NCBI GenBank assembly: GCA_024641705.1
Contig: JAHECO010000026.1
Location: 1-52,924, forward strand
DNA: 52,924 bases
DNA from: Candidatus Kryptoniota bacterium
GTDB lineage: Bacteria > Bacteroidota > Ignavibacteria > Kryptoniales > JAKASW01
Direction: 5' to 3'
Both the position numbers and the translations under genes were made by a program. The notes beneath the pieces were generated by a model. That model made no database searches. It was not told the origin of the DNA and was given only the letters and a program-made list of their open reading frames with translations. Of the stretch, positions 1 to 6,884 are shown in pieces; within the stretch, counting starts at the first letter, position 1; every line of letters begins with the position of its first letter.

Positions 1-104
1 GTCATTCTGAAGGAGCGGAGCGACTGAAGAATCCACTTATTCGTTCTGAAAAATGGATGCTTCACTTCGTTCAGCATGACAGACAAGACTTTCTGGACAG
101 CCTC
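1..104 (+). mobile_element. Partial MITE-like palindromic element (left end outside the window)
   Basis: The segment closely matches 6607-6710. It starts GTCATTCTGAAGGAGCGGAG and has an internal right arm TTCAGCATGAC, so the core is an imperfect inverted repeat. It ends GGACAGCCTC at 104, the same terminal sequence as the complete 129-bp copy and the right end of the IS at 6885-8652. The left ~25 bp, which should begin GAGGTTGTCC, lies outside the window. The right flank here is not the DUF559-type repeat that flanks the other copy, so this is an independent insertion. The core resembles a palindrome I recall as widespread in environmental genomes (memory, not a search). Confidence 0.75.
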
Positions 105-304
105 CAGCCTCACGAGTTAGACCTCGTCTCGCGTCACGAGCGTCGGACGAAGAGAGCCGTAAAGCTCAACGGCACGCCGAGCCATTCGGAACCGCTAGGC
201 GTTCTAACTCTCGGATCGGCACGGCCGGGTGACGGTTGTGCAGTCATTGTCGAAAGAGAACGGTAATTTTGGCAGGGTAGCCGGTGCCAACCGGTTGATA
301 GGGA

Positions 305-354
305 GACATAAGTCAGACAGCCATGGACTGTTATGTCCCAGCATCTTGGGCATT
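305..354 (+). promoter_or_regulatory. Cluster of hairpins in the leader of the polysaccharide operon
   Basis: GACATAAGTC (305-314) pairs with GACTGTTATGTC (326-337) apart from one bulged base, giving a long dyad. It is followed at once by CCCA...TGGG and GGGA...TCCC hairpins. Further upstream, 276-281 reads GGTAGC inside a CCGGT/ACCGG hairpin; GGTAGC is the core of the ops element used by RfaH. The rest of 105-472 has a loose GAGTTAGA/TCTAACTC inverted repeat (114-121 / 204-211) and no credible gene. These could be operators, an attenuator or a pause site for the NusG-like protein encoded downstream; function is inference. Confidence 0.4.
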
Positions 355-416
355 TGTCGGGATGATTTCCCGCACAAATTCACGAAAACATAACAATCTG
401 CTGTGCTTAAATGCAC

Positions 417-445
417 TTGACTGGCTTTGCGCAAAACATTAACTT
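417..445 (+). promoter_or_regulatory. Possible sigma70-like promoter before the wzc-like gene
   Basis: TTGACT (417-422) is followed after exactly 17 bp by TAACTT (440-445). The -35 is good but the -10 is weak. Transcription would start near 452, leaving a short leader before the GGAG ribosome site at 464-467 and the TTG start at 473. A promoter farther upstream, giving a long structured leader, is equally possible. Confidence 0.3.
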
Positions 446-472
446 TTTTCGCTAACAACTAATGGAGAAGCT

Positions 473-2890
473 TTGAGTTCCGATAACGGCAGCAACGGAT
501 TCGGCAACGGCGTTGGGAGTAACGGTAACGGCTCGCCGCACAACGGCAGCCTCTTTGGCCGCACTGAGGAGCAGGAGATATCTCTCCAGGATATTCTTGA
601 GAAGATCTACAGAAGGAAGACATCTGTAATCCTGATCTTCGCAATTGTGGTAGTGCTTACCGCTCTGTACACTTTCCTTTCGCGTCCAACTTATCAAGCT
701 ACGGCACAAGTTCTGATCCAGAAGAACAAGAGCGCCTCCGGCTCGATACTCAGCGGAATGAGCGACTTTCTCCAACCGTTCCAGTCGGACGAACGCCGGA
801 TAACAAATGAGATGGACATCCTCCAGACAAATCTTCTGAGGACAAACGTCGCCAAGGAGTTGATACAGAATCCGATGGTAACCGTCGCGGGTAAGTCCGA
901 TAGCATGGAGATTATCACCAGATCAATGACGAGTCTTCAGAAGGCTCGTGAAAAGGGCGCAGATAATCTAACGCTCCTTGATGTTGTCAAAGCGAGCCTT
1001 AAGAATCAGGTCGATTTCTCCAACGACAGGAACTCTGATATCATAAGCATTTCGGTCAAGTCGCATTCTCCAGAGGAAGCGTCACGGATTGCCAATGTTT
1101 ACTCCAAGCAGTACTACGACCTGAATTTGAGTTCGAGCCGCAATATGGCCACGAACGTCCGGGAGTTCCTTGGAGGGCAGCTGGCCGATACGCGGCAGCA
1201 GCTCGATGCCGCCGAGACGAACCTCCAGAATTATATGCAGGCTCAGGGCATTGTCTCCCTCGACGACGAGGCAAAACAGCTTATAGAGGTCATGAGCACG
1301 TTCCAGGCCCAGCGCGACGATGTTGTAGTACAGATGAAGTCGCAGCAGCAGGTCCTCGACGCGTACAACGCCCAGCTGGCAAAACTGGAACCGTTGATGT
1401 CTTCGAGTGTTTCGGAGGCTGTGGATCCCTACATTACGCTCCTGCAGCAGCAGATAGCGAAGCTTGAAGTGAACCGCGACGTTGCAATAGCTCAGAATCC
1501 AATGGTCGCCGATAGGCAGGTGTACAACCAGATAATCGCTCAAACAGACTCCCAGATAACGGAACTGAGAAGGAAGCTGAAGGGCAAGACTACTCAGCTT
1601 CTGAACGCGCAGGTGATGGCTACCGGCAGCCCGCAAGGGATGGGGCAGGGAAACGGCAATTACGATCCTACAGGGTACTACAAGGAATTGAGGCTCAGGA
1701 TCCTCCAGCAGGAGATTGCTCTGGGCTCCACCGAGGCTCAGAAGAAGGAGCTCGACAGGGTAGTGCAGCAATACGACGGCGATTTCTCGAGGATCCCCAA
1801 GCAGTACATTGAGCTGGCTAAACTTGACAGGACGGAGAAGAGCCGGGAGAAACTTTTCCTCCTTATCCAGGACAGTTACCAGCAGGCTCAGATCGCCGAG
1901 CAGTCTCAGTTTGGTTATGTGCAGATAGTCGATCCGGCTGTTCCACCGCAGAAGCCGGTGAGCCCCAAAGTCCCGCTGAATCTCACGCTGGGAATTTTGC
2001 TCGGCCTGGCACTCGGTGTCGGCTGGGTCTTTGTCCTCGATTATATGGACAGGAGTATTAAATCCCCCGAAGATCTTGAGAAGAAGGGATTGAATGTCCT
2101 TGCTTCCATTCCAATCATGACCGGAACGAACGCGCAGGGGAAAGAGATTATAGGCGAGGAGAGGGTAATGAAGGACGGTGTCTCCGTTCCACTGCGCCTC
2201 ATAACTTTTCACAAACCGTCGGATCCTATTTCCGAAGCTTATCGTTCATTGAGGACCGCCATTCAGTATTCCAGGATCGACAAGCCTTTAAAATCGCTCC
2301 TTGTCGTCAGTGCACTGCCAAAAGAGGGGAAATCGACGACCACTGCCAATATAGCGGTGACCTTCGCGAAGGCGGGATTGAAAACTCTCTTGATAGACGC
2401 TGATCTCAGAAGACCGATACAGCACAGGCTCTTCAACTACGACAGAAAGCCAGGCCTGATCGAATACCTTAAGGGTGAGATTGATCTGAATACGGCGGTA
2501 AGAAAGACTTTTGTGGAGAACCTGTTCCTTCTTCCGACTGGTTCGTTGCCTCCGAATCCATCTGAAGTCCTCGGTTCGGACGCGATGAAGAGCTCGATGG
2601 AGATTTTTAAGGCAAGCTTCGATTTCGTGATCTTCGACTCACCGCCGGTCGTGGCCGTTACAGACGGCGTTATACTTTCAAAGCTCACCGACGGCGTCGT
2701 TTTTGTGACCCTTGCTAACAGGACAGAAGTTGATGTTCTTGAGAAGGCATACTCGACGCTGAAACAAGTCAAGGCCGGGATCATCGGTGTTATCCTGAAC
2801 GAATTCGATGTGACGAGGGCTTACGGTGCCTATTACAGGTATTACAGATATTATCATTACTACGGACACAAGGAGGAAAAAGGAGCTTGA
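473..2890 (+). CDS. Wzc-like polysaccharide co-polymerase with C-terminal BY-kinase domain
   Basis: An inner-membrane chain-length/export regulator and autophosphorylating tyrosine kinase for polysaccharide assembly. The 805-residue protein has an N-terminal Wzz domain: TM1 at about 51-69, a long periplasmic coiled-coil region, and TM2 at about 502-525. A cytoplasmic ATPase follows with Walker A (PKEGKSTT, near 616), Walker A' (LLIDADLRRP, near 640) and Walker B (FVIFDSPP, near 718). The C-terminus (784-797) carries nine tyrosines, the usual autophosphorylation cluster. Length and order fit the fused (proteobacterial/FCB) Wzc type. The start is TTG at 473 with GGAG 5 bp upstream; the ATG at 463 runs straight into a stop. 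It is the first gene of the locus and overlaps the next by 4 bp. No Wza or Wzb is seen in the window. Confidence 0.93.
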   Translation: MSSDNGSNGFGNGVGSNGNGSPHNGSLFGRTEEQEISLQDILEKIYRRKTSVILIFAIVVVLTALYTFLSRPTYQATAQVLIQKNKSASGSILSGMSDFLQPFQSDERRITNEMDILQTNLLRTNVAKELIQNPMVTVAGKSDSMEIITRSMTSLQKAREKGADNLTLLDVVKASLKNQVDFSNDRNSDIISISVKSHSPEEASRIANVYSKQYYDLNLSSSRNMATNVREFLGGQLADTRQQLDAAETNLQNYMQAQGIVSLDDEAKQLIEVMSTFQAQRDDVVVQMKSQQQVLDAYNAQLAKLEPLMSSSVSEAVDPYITLLQQQIAKLEVNRDVAIAQNPMVADRQVYNQIIAQTDSQITELRRKLKGKTTQLLNAQVMATGSPQGMGQGNGNYDPTGYYKELRLRILQQEIALGSTEAQKKELDRVVQQYDGDFSRIPKQYIELAKLDRTEKSREKLFLLIQDSYQQAQIAEQSQFGYVQIVDPAVPPQKPVSPKVPLNLTLGILLGLALGVGWVFVLDYMDRSIKSPEDLEKKGLNVLASIPIMTGTNAQGKEIIGEERVMKDGVSVPLRLITFHKPSDPISEAYRSLRTAIQYSRIDKPLKSLLVVSALPKEGKSTTTANIAVTFAKAGLKTLLIDADLRRPIQHRLFNYDRKPGLIEYLKGEIDLNTAVRKTFVENLFLLPTGSLPPNPSEVLGSDAMKSSMEIFKASFDFVIFDSPPVVAVTDGVILSKLTDGVVFVTLANRTEVDVLEKAYSTLKQVKAGIIGVILNEFDVTRAYGAYYRYYRYYHYYGHKEEKGA

Positions 2891-3492
2891 GCGGTCTTAT
2901 TTCCGCCTCGCCGTCCGGCATGCCGGCAGGGCGGAGATCGTGGCACGTCATATACGTGAAAGCACGACATGAAAAGCGGGCGCATTCCGACCTCGCGGAA
3001 CGCGGCATCGAATCCTATCTCCCGCTTCGCAAGGAACTCCATGAGTGGAGCGACAGGAAGAAATGGGTTGAAGTCCCGCTCTTCTCCTCCTATGTCTTCG
3101 TAAGGACGCTTCCTGAAGAGTTCGGCAGGGTCTATTTGACGAGCGGTTTTGTAAAGTTTGTCAGCTCGAACGGCAAGCCTAGCGTTATTCCTGATAACCA
3201 GGTCGACGATATCCGCAGAATTGTGGAGTACTATTCGGCCAACGTTGAAGTCCTGGACGCCAGTTACTGCGGCCATGAAGCCGAGATAGTAGCGGGCCCT
3301 TTGGCGGGGCTCCGCGGCGAGATCGTCGATGTGTTGAACCGAAAGAGTTTCGTTATCAGGGTCGAAGGGCTCGACAAACTGTTGAGCGTAAACGTGCCTG
3401 TTTCGGCGGTTAAGCTGATCGGAAAGCCTGCCGCGGGAGGCACACCTCATCCGGCTTATCCCGAGGCTGGCGTTACTTCAGCAACAAGTTAG
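2887..3492 (+). CDS. NusG paralogue (RfaH/UpxY/LoaP-like) antiterminator
   Basis: A specialised NusG-family factor that binds RNA polymerase and helps it read through long polysaccharide operons. The 201-residue protein has an NGN domain from about residue 17 (SWHVIYVKARHEKRA) to 115 and a KOW domain near 137-165 (GPLAGLRGEIVDV). The start is TTG, overlapping the wzc stop by 4 bp, with AGGAG just upstream. The first ~16 residues look disordered, so the NGN domain may start slightly later. Position as second gene of a long sugar operon is typical of UpxY in Bacteroides-like loci. The specific target site is not known; see the hairpin/GGTAGC leader at 276-354. Confidence 0.9.
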   Translation: MSGLISASPSGMPAGRRSWHVIYVKARHEKRAHSDLAERGIESYLPLRKELHEWSDRKKWVEVPLFSSYVFVRTLPEEFGRVYLTSGFVKFVSSNGKPSVIPDNQVDDIRRIVEYYSANVEVLDASYCGHEAEIVAGPLAGLRGEIVDVLNRKSFVIRVEGLDKLLSVNVPVSAVKLIGKPAAGGTPHPAYPEAGVTSATS

Positions 3493-3561
3493 GTAAATAG
3501 TTCTCGCGCCGTAGGCTTTTTTTCCTCCTCCGCGAGCGCTCAGTGCATTTATCGCAAATAG

Positions 3562-3726
3562 CTGATAGCGTTCAGCGGTCAGCGTACAGATTCAATCGCC
3601 ACCGGTCAGATGGGACTGAGATGGCGGAGCCATGTTAAGGGGTCCGTGGTTCTGGGTCCGTTGTCGCTGGTCCTTAGTCCTTGGTTCGTAGTTCGTGGTT
3701 CTGGGTCCTTAGTTCTTGGTCACGGG
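3562..3726 (-). repeat. Degenerate heptanucleotide repeat tracts (left arm of S23 unit 1)
   Basis: The ~310-bp gap 3493-3806 has no gene apart from the start region of the next one. At 3562-3590 there is a short run in 7-bp steps (AGCTGAT AGCGTTC AGCGGTC). From 3641 to about 3726 there are about a dozen 7-mers of the type TCCGTGG, TTCTGGG, TCCTTAG, TTCGTAG. Read on the minus strand these are ACCAMGR, the same family that lies in plus orientation after the next gene. GGTCCGTGGT (3641-3650) and GTTCTTGGTC (3712-3721) are exact reverse complements of 4210-4219 and 4216-4225. Confidence 0.85.
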
Positions 3727-3806
3727 CTGTTGGGCCCCGGTCTTAATTCAAACACGACAGACTCAGGACACTTGTTGGGTGGGTAAGTTTGGGAAAGGGG
3801 GATAGG

Positions 3807-4181
3807 ATGAAAATCGAGAGGTTTGAGGAAATTGAGTCTTGGAAAGAGGCGAGGGCGTTGACGAATAACGTGTATACGATAAGTCTACAATCGAAGTTTT
3901 CTAAGGATTACGGGCTCAAGGATCAGATGCAGCGCGCCGCAGTTTCCATTATGGCCAACATTGCGGAGGGGTTCGATGCAGGATCGGACAAAGGCTTTAT
4001 CAACTTCCTGAATTTCGCTTACCGATCTGCCTCGGAAGTCCAATCGCTTTTCTACGTTGCCCTTGATCAGAAATATGTCCCGGAGACCTGCTTCCACCAG
4101 AATTACGATCAAGCTGCCAAAGTGAAGCGCCTAATCGGAGGCTTGATCAAGTATCTGAAATCCTCCGGCCCAAAGCGCTGA
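3807..4181 (+). CDS. Four-helix-bundle protein, S23/IVS family (copy 1)
   Basis: A small helical protein of the family encoded by intervening sequences in some 23S rRNA genes and related to Avd of diversity-generating retroelements; its biochemical role is not settled. The 124-residue sequence has the family hallmark AAVSIMANIAEGFD near the middle and the F-N-F-L-N-F-A-Y-R segment. I chose ATG at 3807 (GGGGGATAGG just upstream) over the in-frame TTG at 3789. The gene stands alone between inverted heptad-repeat tracts (3641-3726 and 4203-4240), so its transcript could fold as a long stem with the gene in the loop. Confidence 0.88.
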   Translation: MKIERFEEIESWKEARALTNNVYTISLQSKFSKDYGLKDQMQRAAVSIMANIAEGFDAGSDKGFINFLNFAYRSASEVQSLFYVALDQKYVPETCFHQNYDQAAKVKRLIGGLIKYLKSSGPKR

Positions 4182-4202
4182 ACACTGCCTCATTCATCAA
4201 GA

Positions 4203-4243
4203 ACGACGTACCACGGACCAAGAACCCGGAACCCCGAACCACT
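4203..4243 (+). repeat. Heptanucleotide repeat tract (right arm of S23 unit 1)
   Basis: Seven-base units of the ACCAMGR type (ACCACGG, ACCAAGA, ACCCGGA, ACCCCGA) follow the four-helix-bundle gene, inverted relative to 3641-3726. Confidence 0.85.
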
Positions 4244-4250
4244 TTTACAC

Positions 4251-4457
4251 ATGACTAATAATATAAAAATAATGAGCCTGACCGATTTCTCTGCTGATCG
4301 AAGCGAGAGAGAATATTGGAGTTCGAAGTCTATCGAGGAGAGGCTTGAGGCTGTGGAAGTGCTTAGAGCGCGCCGGGTCAAGATCTACGGGAAGAAGAGA
4401 GGAAATGGAGTTATCAGAGGACTTCGAAGAGTTCTTCGGATTACTAAACTCGCATAA
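4251..4457 (+). CDS. Small partner protein of a nucleotidyltransferase
   Basis: A 68-residue protein with the segment EREYWSSKSIEERLEAVEVLR. It resembles the short helical ORFs (EYW...PEERL..VE.LR) that often precede MNT-like nucleotidyltransferase genes, probably a paired toxin-antitoxin-like module; this is from memory of the family. The last ~17 residues overlap the next reading frame and are basic. The next gene starts inside it at 4405, an overlap of ~53 bp. A frameshift that extended the true C-terminus cannot be excluded. Confidence 0.6.
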   Translation: MTNNIKIMSLTDFSADRSEREYWSSKSIEERLEAVEVLRARRVKIYGKKRGNGVIRGLRRVLRITKLA

Positions 4458-4845
4458 CGCTCGATATTTGGTGGTGGGTGGTTATGCGTTTGCGGTTCAC
4501 GGCAGACCGCGGTACACCGGGGATATTGACATATTCCTGGATTCAAGTGAGGGCAACGCTCGCAAGATCATTAAAGTCCTTGACGAATTTGGCTTTGGCG
4601 AGGCGGACATTACCGTCAGCGACCTGACGAAACCGGACCAGGTTATTCAACTTGGGAATCCTCCTTTTAGAATAGACCTCCTTACATCAATCTCCGGTAT
4701 CACCTTTTCGCAAGCCTGGAAGAGTAAGGTGTCCGGCAAGTACGGTAAGCAAATTGTGTCTTTCATTGGCAAAGCTGATCTCATAAAGAACAAGAGGGCT
4801 TCGGGTCGGAAGAAAGATCTTCTCGACCTCGACGATCTCGAATGA
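4405..4845 (+). CDS. Nucleotidyltransferase (MNT/AbiEii-like fold)
   Basis: A 146-residue pol-beta-superfamily nucleotidyltransferase. The motif VVGGYAFAVHGRPRYTGDID (about residues 21-40) gives the GG helix-turn and the D-x-D metal ligands, followed by FRIDLLTSISG with the third acidic residue. I chose ATG at 4405, preceded by AGAGAGGAA, over the upstream in-frame start at 4345. Proteins of this type often act as antitoxin or toxin nucleotidyltransferases. It sits with the small gene upstream between two heptad-repeat tracts (4203-4243 and 4883-4987). Confidence 0.8.
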   Translation: MELSEDFEEFFGLLNSHNARYLVVGGYAFAVHGRPRYTGDIDIFLDSSEGNARKIIKVLDEFGFGEADITVSDLTKPDQVIQLGNPPFRIDLLTSISGITFSQAWKSKVSGKYGKQIVSFIGKADLIKNKRASGRKKDLLDLDDLE

Positions 4846-4882
4846 ACCGACTGTTCCCGGAATTTTCTCATTCTGCACGACG

Positions 4883-4987
4883 CACCAAGAACCAAGAACT
4901 ACGGACCTCGGACCACGAACACCAGCACATAGACCACGGACCAAAAACAACGGACCAAGAACTACAGACCAAGAACCAAGAACCCGG
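4883..4987 (+). repeat. Long heptanucleotide repeat tract
   Basis: About 15 seven-base units in register, such as ACCAAGA, ACTACGG, ACCTCGG, ACCACGG and ACCAAAA (consensus ACCAMGR), run to 3 bp before the ATG of the next gene. The tract therefore replaces the normal ribosome-binding region of dprE1, which has no clear Shine-Dalgarno sequence. Confidence 0.9.
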
Positions 4988-4990
4988 CTC

Positions 4991-6319
4991 ATGCTGACCT
5001 CAGGGTGGGGACAATATCCAACGATCGATGCACAATGGCGGAGCTTCGATAGTGAAAAACAATTACAGAAAATTCTCGAGTCCCTCCCGCACGGGAAATC
5101 TGCGATCGCCCGCGGGCTCGGCCGCTCATACGGAGACAGCTCCCTCGCGGAGACTCTGCTATCGACAAGAAGGCTCAACAGGTTTATCTCCTTCGACGAT
5201 GCAACCGGCGAGCTCGTCTGCGAGTCGGGCGTTAGCCTCGCCGAGATACTCGAAGTTTTCGTACCGCGCGGATGGTTCCTGCCGGTTACTCCGGGCACAA
5301 AGTTCGTCACCGTCGGCGGGGCAATCGCGAGCGACGTCCACGGCAAAAACCACCACAAGGATGGAAGCTTCAGCAATCATGTCAATTGGCTCGATGTCCT
5401 TCTCGCTGATGGCACCGTCGTCAGGTGCTCAGCAACGCAAAACACAGAGTTATTTCTTGCCACCTGCGCCGGCTACGGCCTGACGGGAATTATCCTTCAA
5501 GCAGCCATCAGGTTGAAGAATATTGAGACGGCGTATATCAGGCAGAAGACTGTAAAGGCAAAGAATCTTGGAGAGGCTCTCTCAGCATTCAATGAATATC
5601 CCGGCTGGACTTACTCGGTCGCCTGGATCGATTGTCTTTCCCGCGGAGCTAAACTGGGACGAAGCGTTCTCATGCTTGGCGAACATGCGTCGAAGGAAGA
5701 GGTGCCCAGGGCACACGATCCGCTCACACATGAGCGCGGGAGAAAATTCTCGGTCCCGGTTGATTTTCCTTCTTTTGCATTGAGTACTTTAACTGTGCGC
5801 GCGTTCAACAGCCTCTACTACACAAAAGCCTCCGTGTCTTCAAGTGATGCCGTGATTGACTACGAGCCCTTCTTCTATCCTCTCGACTCCATCAAGAACT
5901 GGAACCGTATTTATGGCAAGCGCGGCTTCGTCCAGTACCAGGTTGTACTTCCAAAGGAAGCGGGCCGGGAAGGCCTTACAAAGATTCTCGAACGGATTTC
6001 AGCCGCAGGGCGAGGTTCCTTTCTGGCAGTCTTGAAACTCTTCGGAAAAGAGGATGGTCCCTACCTTTCGTTCGCGAAAGAAGGTTACACGCTCGCGCTC
6101 GATTTCGCGGTGACCGCCGGATTGCTGAAAGAACTCGAAGAGCTTGATGTGCTTGTGAAAGATTTCGGCGGCCGGATTTATCCGACCAAGGATGCCCGCA
6201 TGAGCCCTGAAATGATGAAATCAGGTTACCCGAAACTGGACAGCTTCAGGAGCGTCCGTGAGAAAGTTGATCCCGGTCGCCGGTTCTCCTCCCTGCAGAG
6301 TAGGCGCCTTGCGATTTGA
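4991..6319 (+). CDS. dprE1: DprE1-like FAD-dependent oxidase
   Basis: Predicted FAD-linked oxidase that oxidises C2 of a polyprenyl-phosphate pentose to the keto intermediate (DprE1 step of decaprenyl-phospho-arabinose synthesis, by family). The 442-residue protein has the FAD_binding_4 fold: RGLGRSYGDSSLA near 41-53, TPGTKFVTVGGAIASDVHGK near 99-118 (VHGK is the family FAD-contact segment), and a C-terminal half ending YPTKDARMSP...SGYPKLDSF, as in DprE1. Its reductase partner, dprE2-like, lies at 9260 beyond a ~2.9 kb insertion zone. The start is ATG right after heptad repeats, without a clear ribosome site. No phosphoribosyltransferase (DprP/UbiA-like) is seen. Confidence 0.85.
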   Translation: MLTSGWGQYPTIDAQWRSFDSEKQLQKILESLPHGKSAIARGLGRSYGDSSLAETLLSTRRLNRFISFDDATGELVCESGVSLAEILEVFVPRGWFLPVTPGTKFVTVGGAIASDVHGKNHHKDGSFSNHVNWLDVLLADGTVVRCSATQNTELFLATCAGYGLTGIILQAAIRLKNIETAYIRQKTVKAKNLGEALSAFNEYPGWTYSVAWIDCLSRGAKLGRSVLMLGEHASKEEVPRAHDPLTHERGRKFSVPVDFPSFALSTLTVRAFNSLYYTKASVSSSDAVIDYEPFFYPLDSIKNWNRIYGKRGFVQYQVVLPKEAGREGLTKILERISAAGRGSFLAVLKLFGKEDGPYLSFAKEGYTLALDFAVTAGLLKELEELDVLVKDFGGRIYPTKDARMSPEMMKSGYPKLDSFRSVREKVDPGRRFSSLQSRRLAI

Positions 6320-6402
6320 GTCAACTATTCCTCTTGCACAGTGAAGAGAGTCGTAAGGATCTAGCAAGCTTAATTCGGCAAATGGTGCAAAATCAAGGAG
6401 CA

Positions 6403-6581
6403 AGCTTTCTAAGCTCCCCTCCTTATCGAAGGAGGGGTTAGGGATGGTTGAAGAGTGTGTATTGATGAAAGAGAAACGCACCACCCCTTAATCCCCTCCT
6501 CTGTTAGGAGGGGAACCCAGGAGTTTGATTATGAGGTTCGATTGTAAATGGTGCAAATTCCGGCGGCAAGTTTTCCGGGCT
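6403..6581 (+). repeat. Repeat unit 1 of the DUF559-type array (intact hairpin)
   Basis: The unit has AAGCT, then a hairpin with CCCCTCCTT/AAGGAGGGG arms (6416-6437), TTAGGGATGGTTG, an internal ~37 bp, CACCACCCC, a second hairpin with CCCCTCCT/AGGAGGGG arms (6493-6513), and a tail ending GCAAGTTTTCCGGGCT. The same order recurs at 6711-6884 and, with a gene inside, at 8653-9210. The inner ~37 bp matches the two ends of the DUF559 gene region joined together, so the unit looks like an internal-deletion derivative. Bases 6320-6402 carry nothing recognisable apart from a partial copy of the unit's tail. Confidence 0.75.
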
Positions 6582-6710
6582 GAGGTTGTCCCAAAACAAG
6601 GAAAATGTCATTCTGAAGGAGCGGAGCGACTGAAGAATCCACTTATTCGTTCTGAAAAATGGATACTTCACTTCGTTCAGCATGACAGACAAGACTTTTT
6701 GGACAGCCTC
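6582..6710 (+). mobile_element. Complete 129-bp MITE with IS1182-like ends
   Basis: The left end GAGGTTGTCC (6582) and right end GGACAGCCTC (6701-6710) are inverted repeats that match the ends of the IS at 6885-8652. The core (6607-6685) is the GTCATTCTGAAGG... palindrome also seen at 1-80. The element sits exactly where the first hairpin of the repeat unit should be: upstream base context GGGCT, downstream TTAGGGGTGG. It has no coding capacity and would rely on the neighbouring transposase. Confidence 0.8.
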
Positions 6711-6884
6711 TTAGGGGTGGTTGAAGAGTGTGTATTGATGAAAGAGAAATGCACCACCCCTCCGCCTACGCCAAGGCTTCGGCGGACAGGTCAATCCCGT
6801 CCTCTGTTAGGAGGGGAACCCGAGGGTTGAATATCGAGGCGAGTACATGGCGAGGATTTCTGGCGGGAAAGATCTTCTCAAGCT
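6711..6884 (+). repeat. Repeat unit 2 of the DUF559-type array (hairpin replaced by the MITE)
   Basis: It begins TTAGGGGTGGTTG and continues AAGAGTGTGTATTGATGAAAG as in unit 1, then CACCACCCC, a CCGCC/GGCGG hairpin (6769-6786 region), a second hairpin with AGGAGGGG arm (6793-6813) and a tail ending TCTCAAGCT at 6884. The tail matches the one at 9110-9170. Confidence 0.75.

Noticed and set aside
114-211. GAGTTAGA...TCTAACTC looked like the ends of an integron attC site
   Set aside because: The order is inverted with respect to attC (RYYYAAC must come first and GTTRRRY last), and no integrase or cassette array follows.
1082-2212. Long minus-strand open frame (376 codons) across the wzc-like gene
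   Set aside because: It is antisense to a clearly conserved gene and reads as low-complexity shadow sequence with no recognisable domain.
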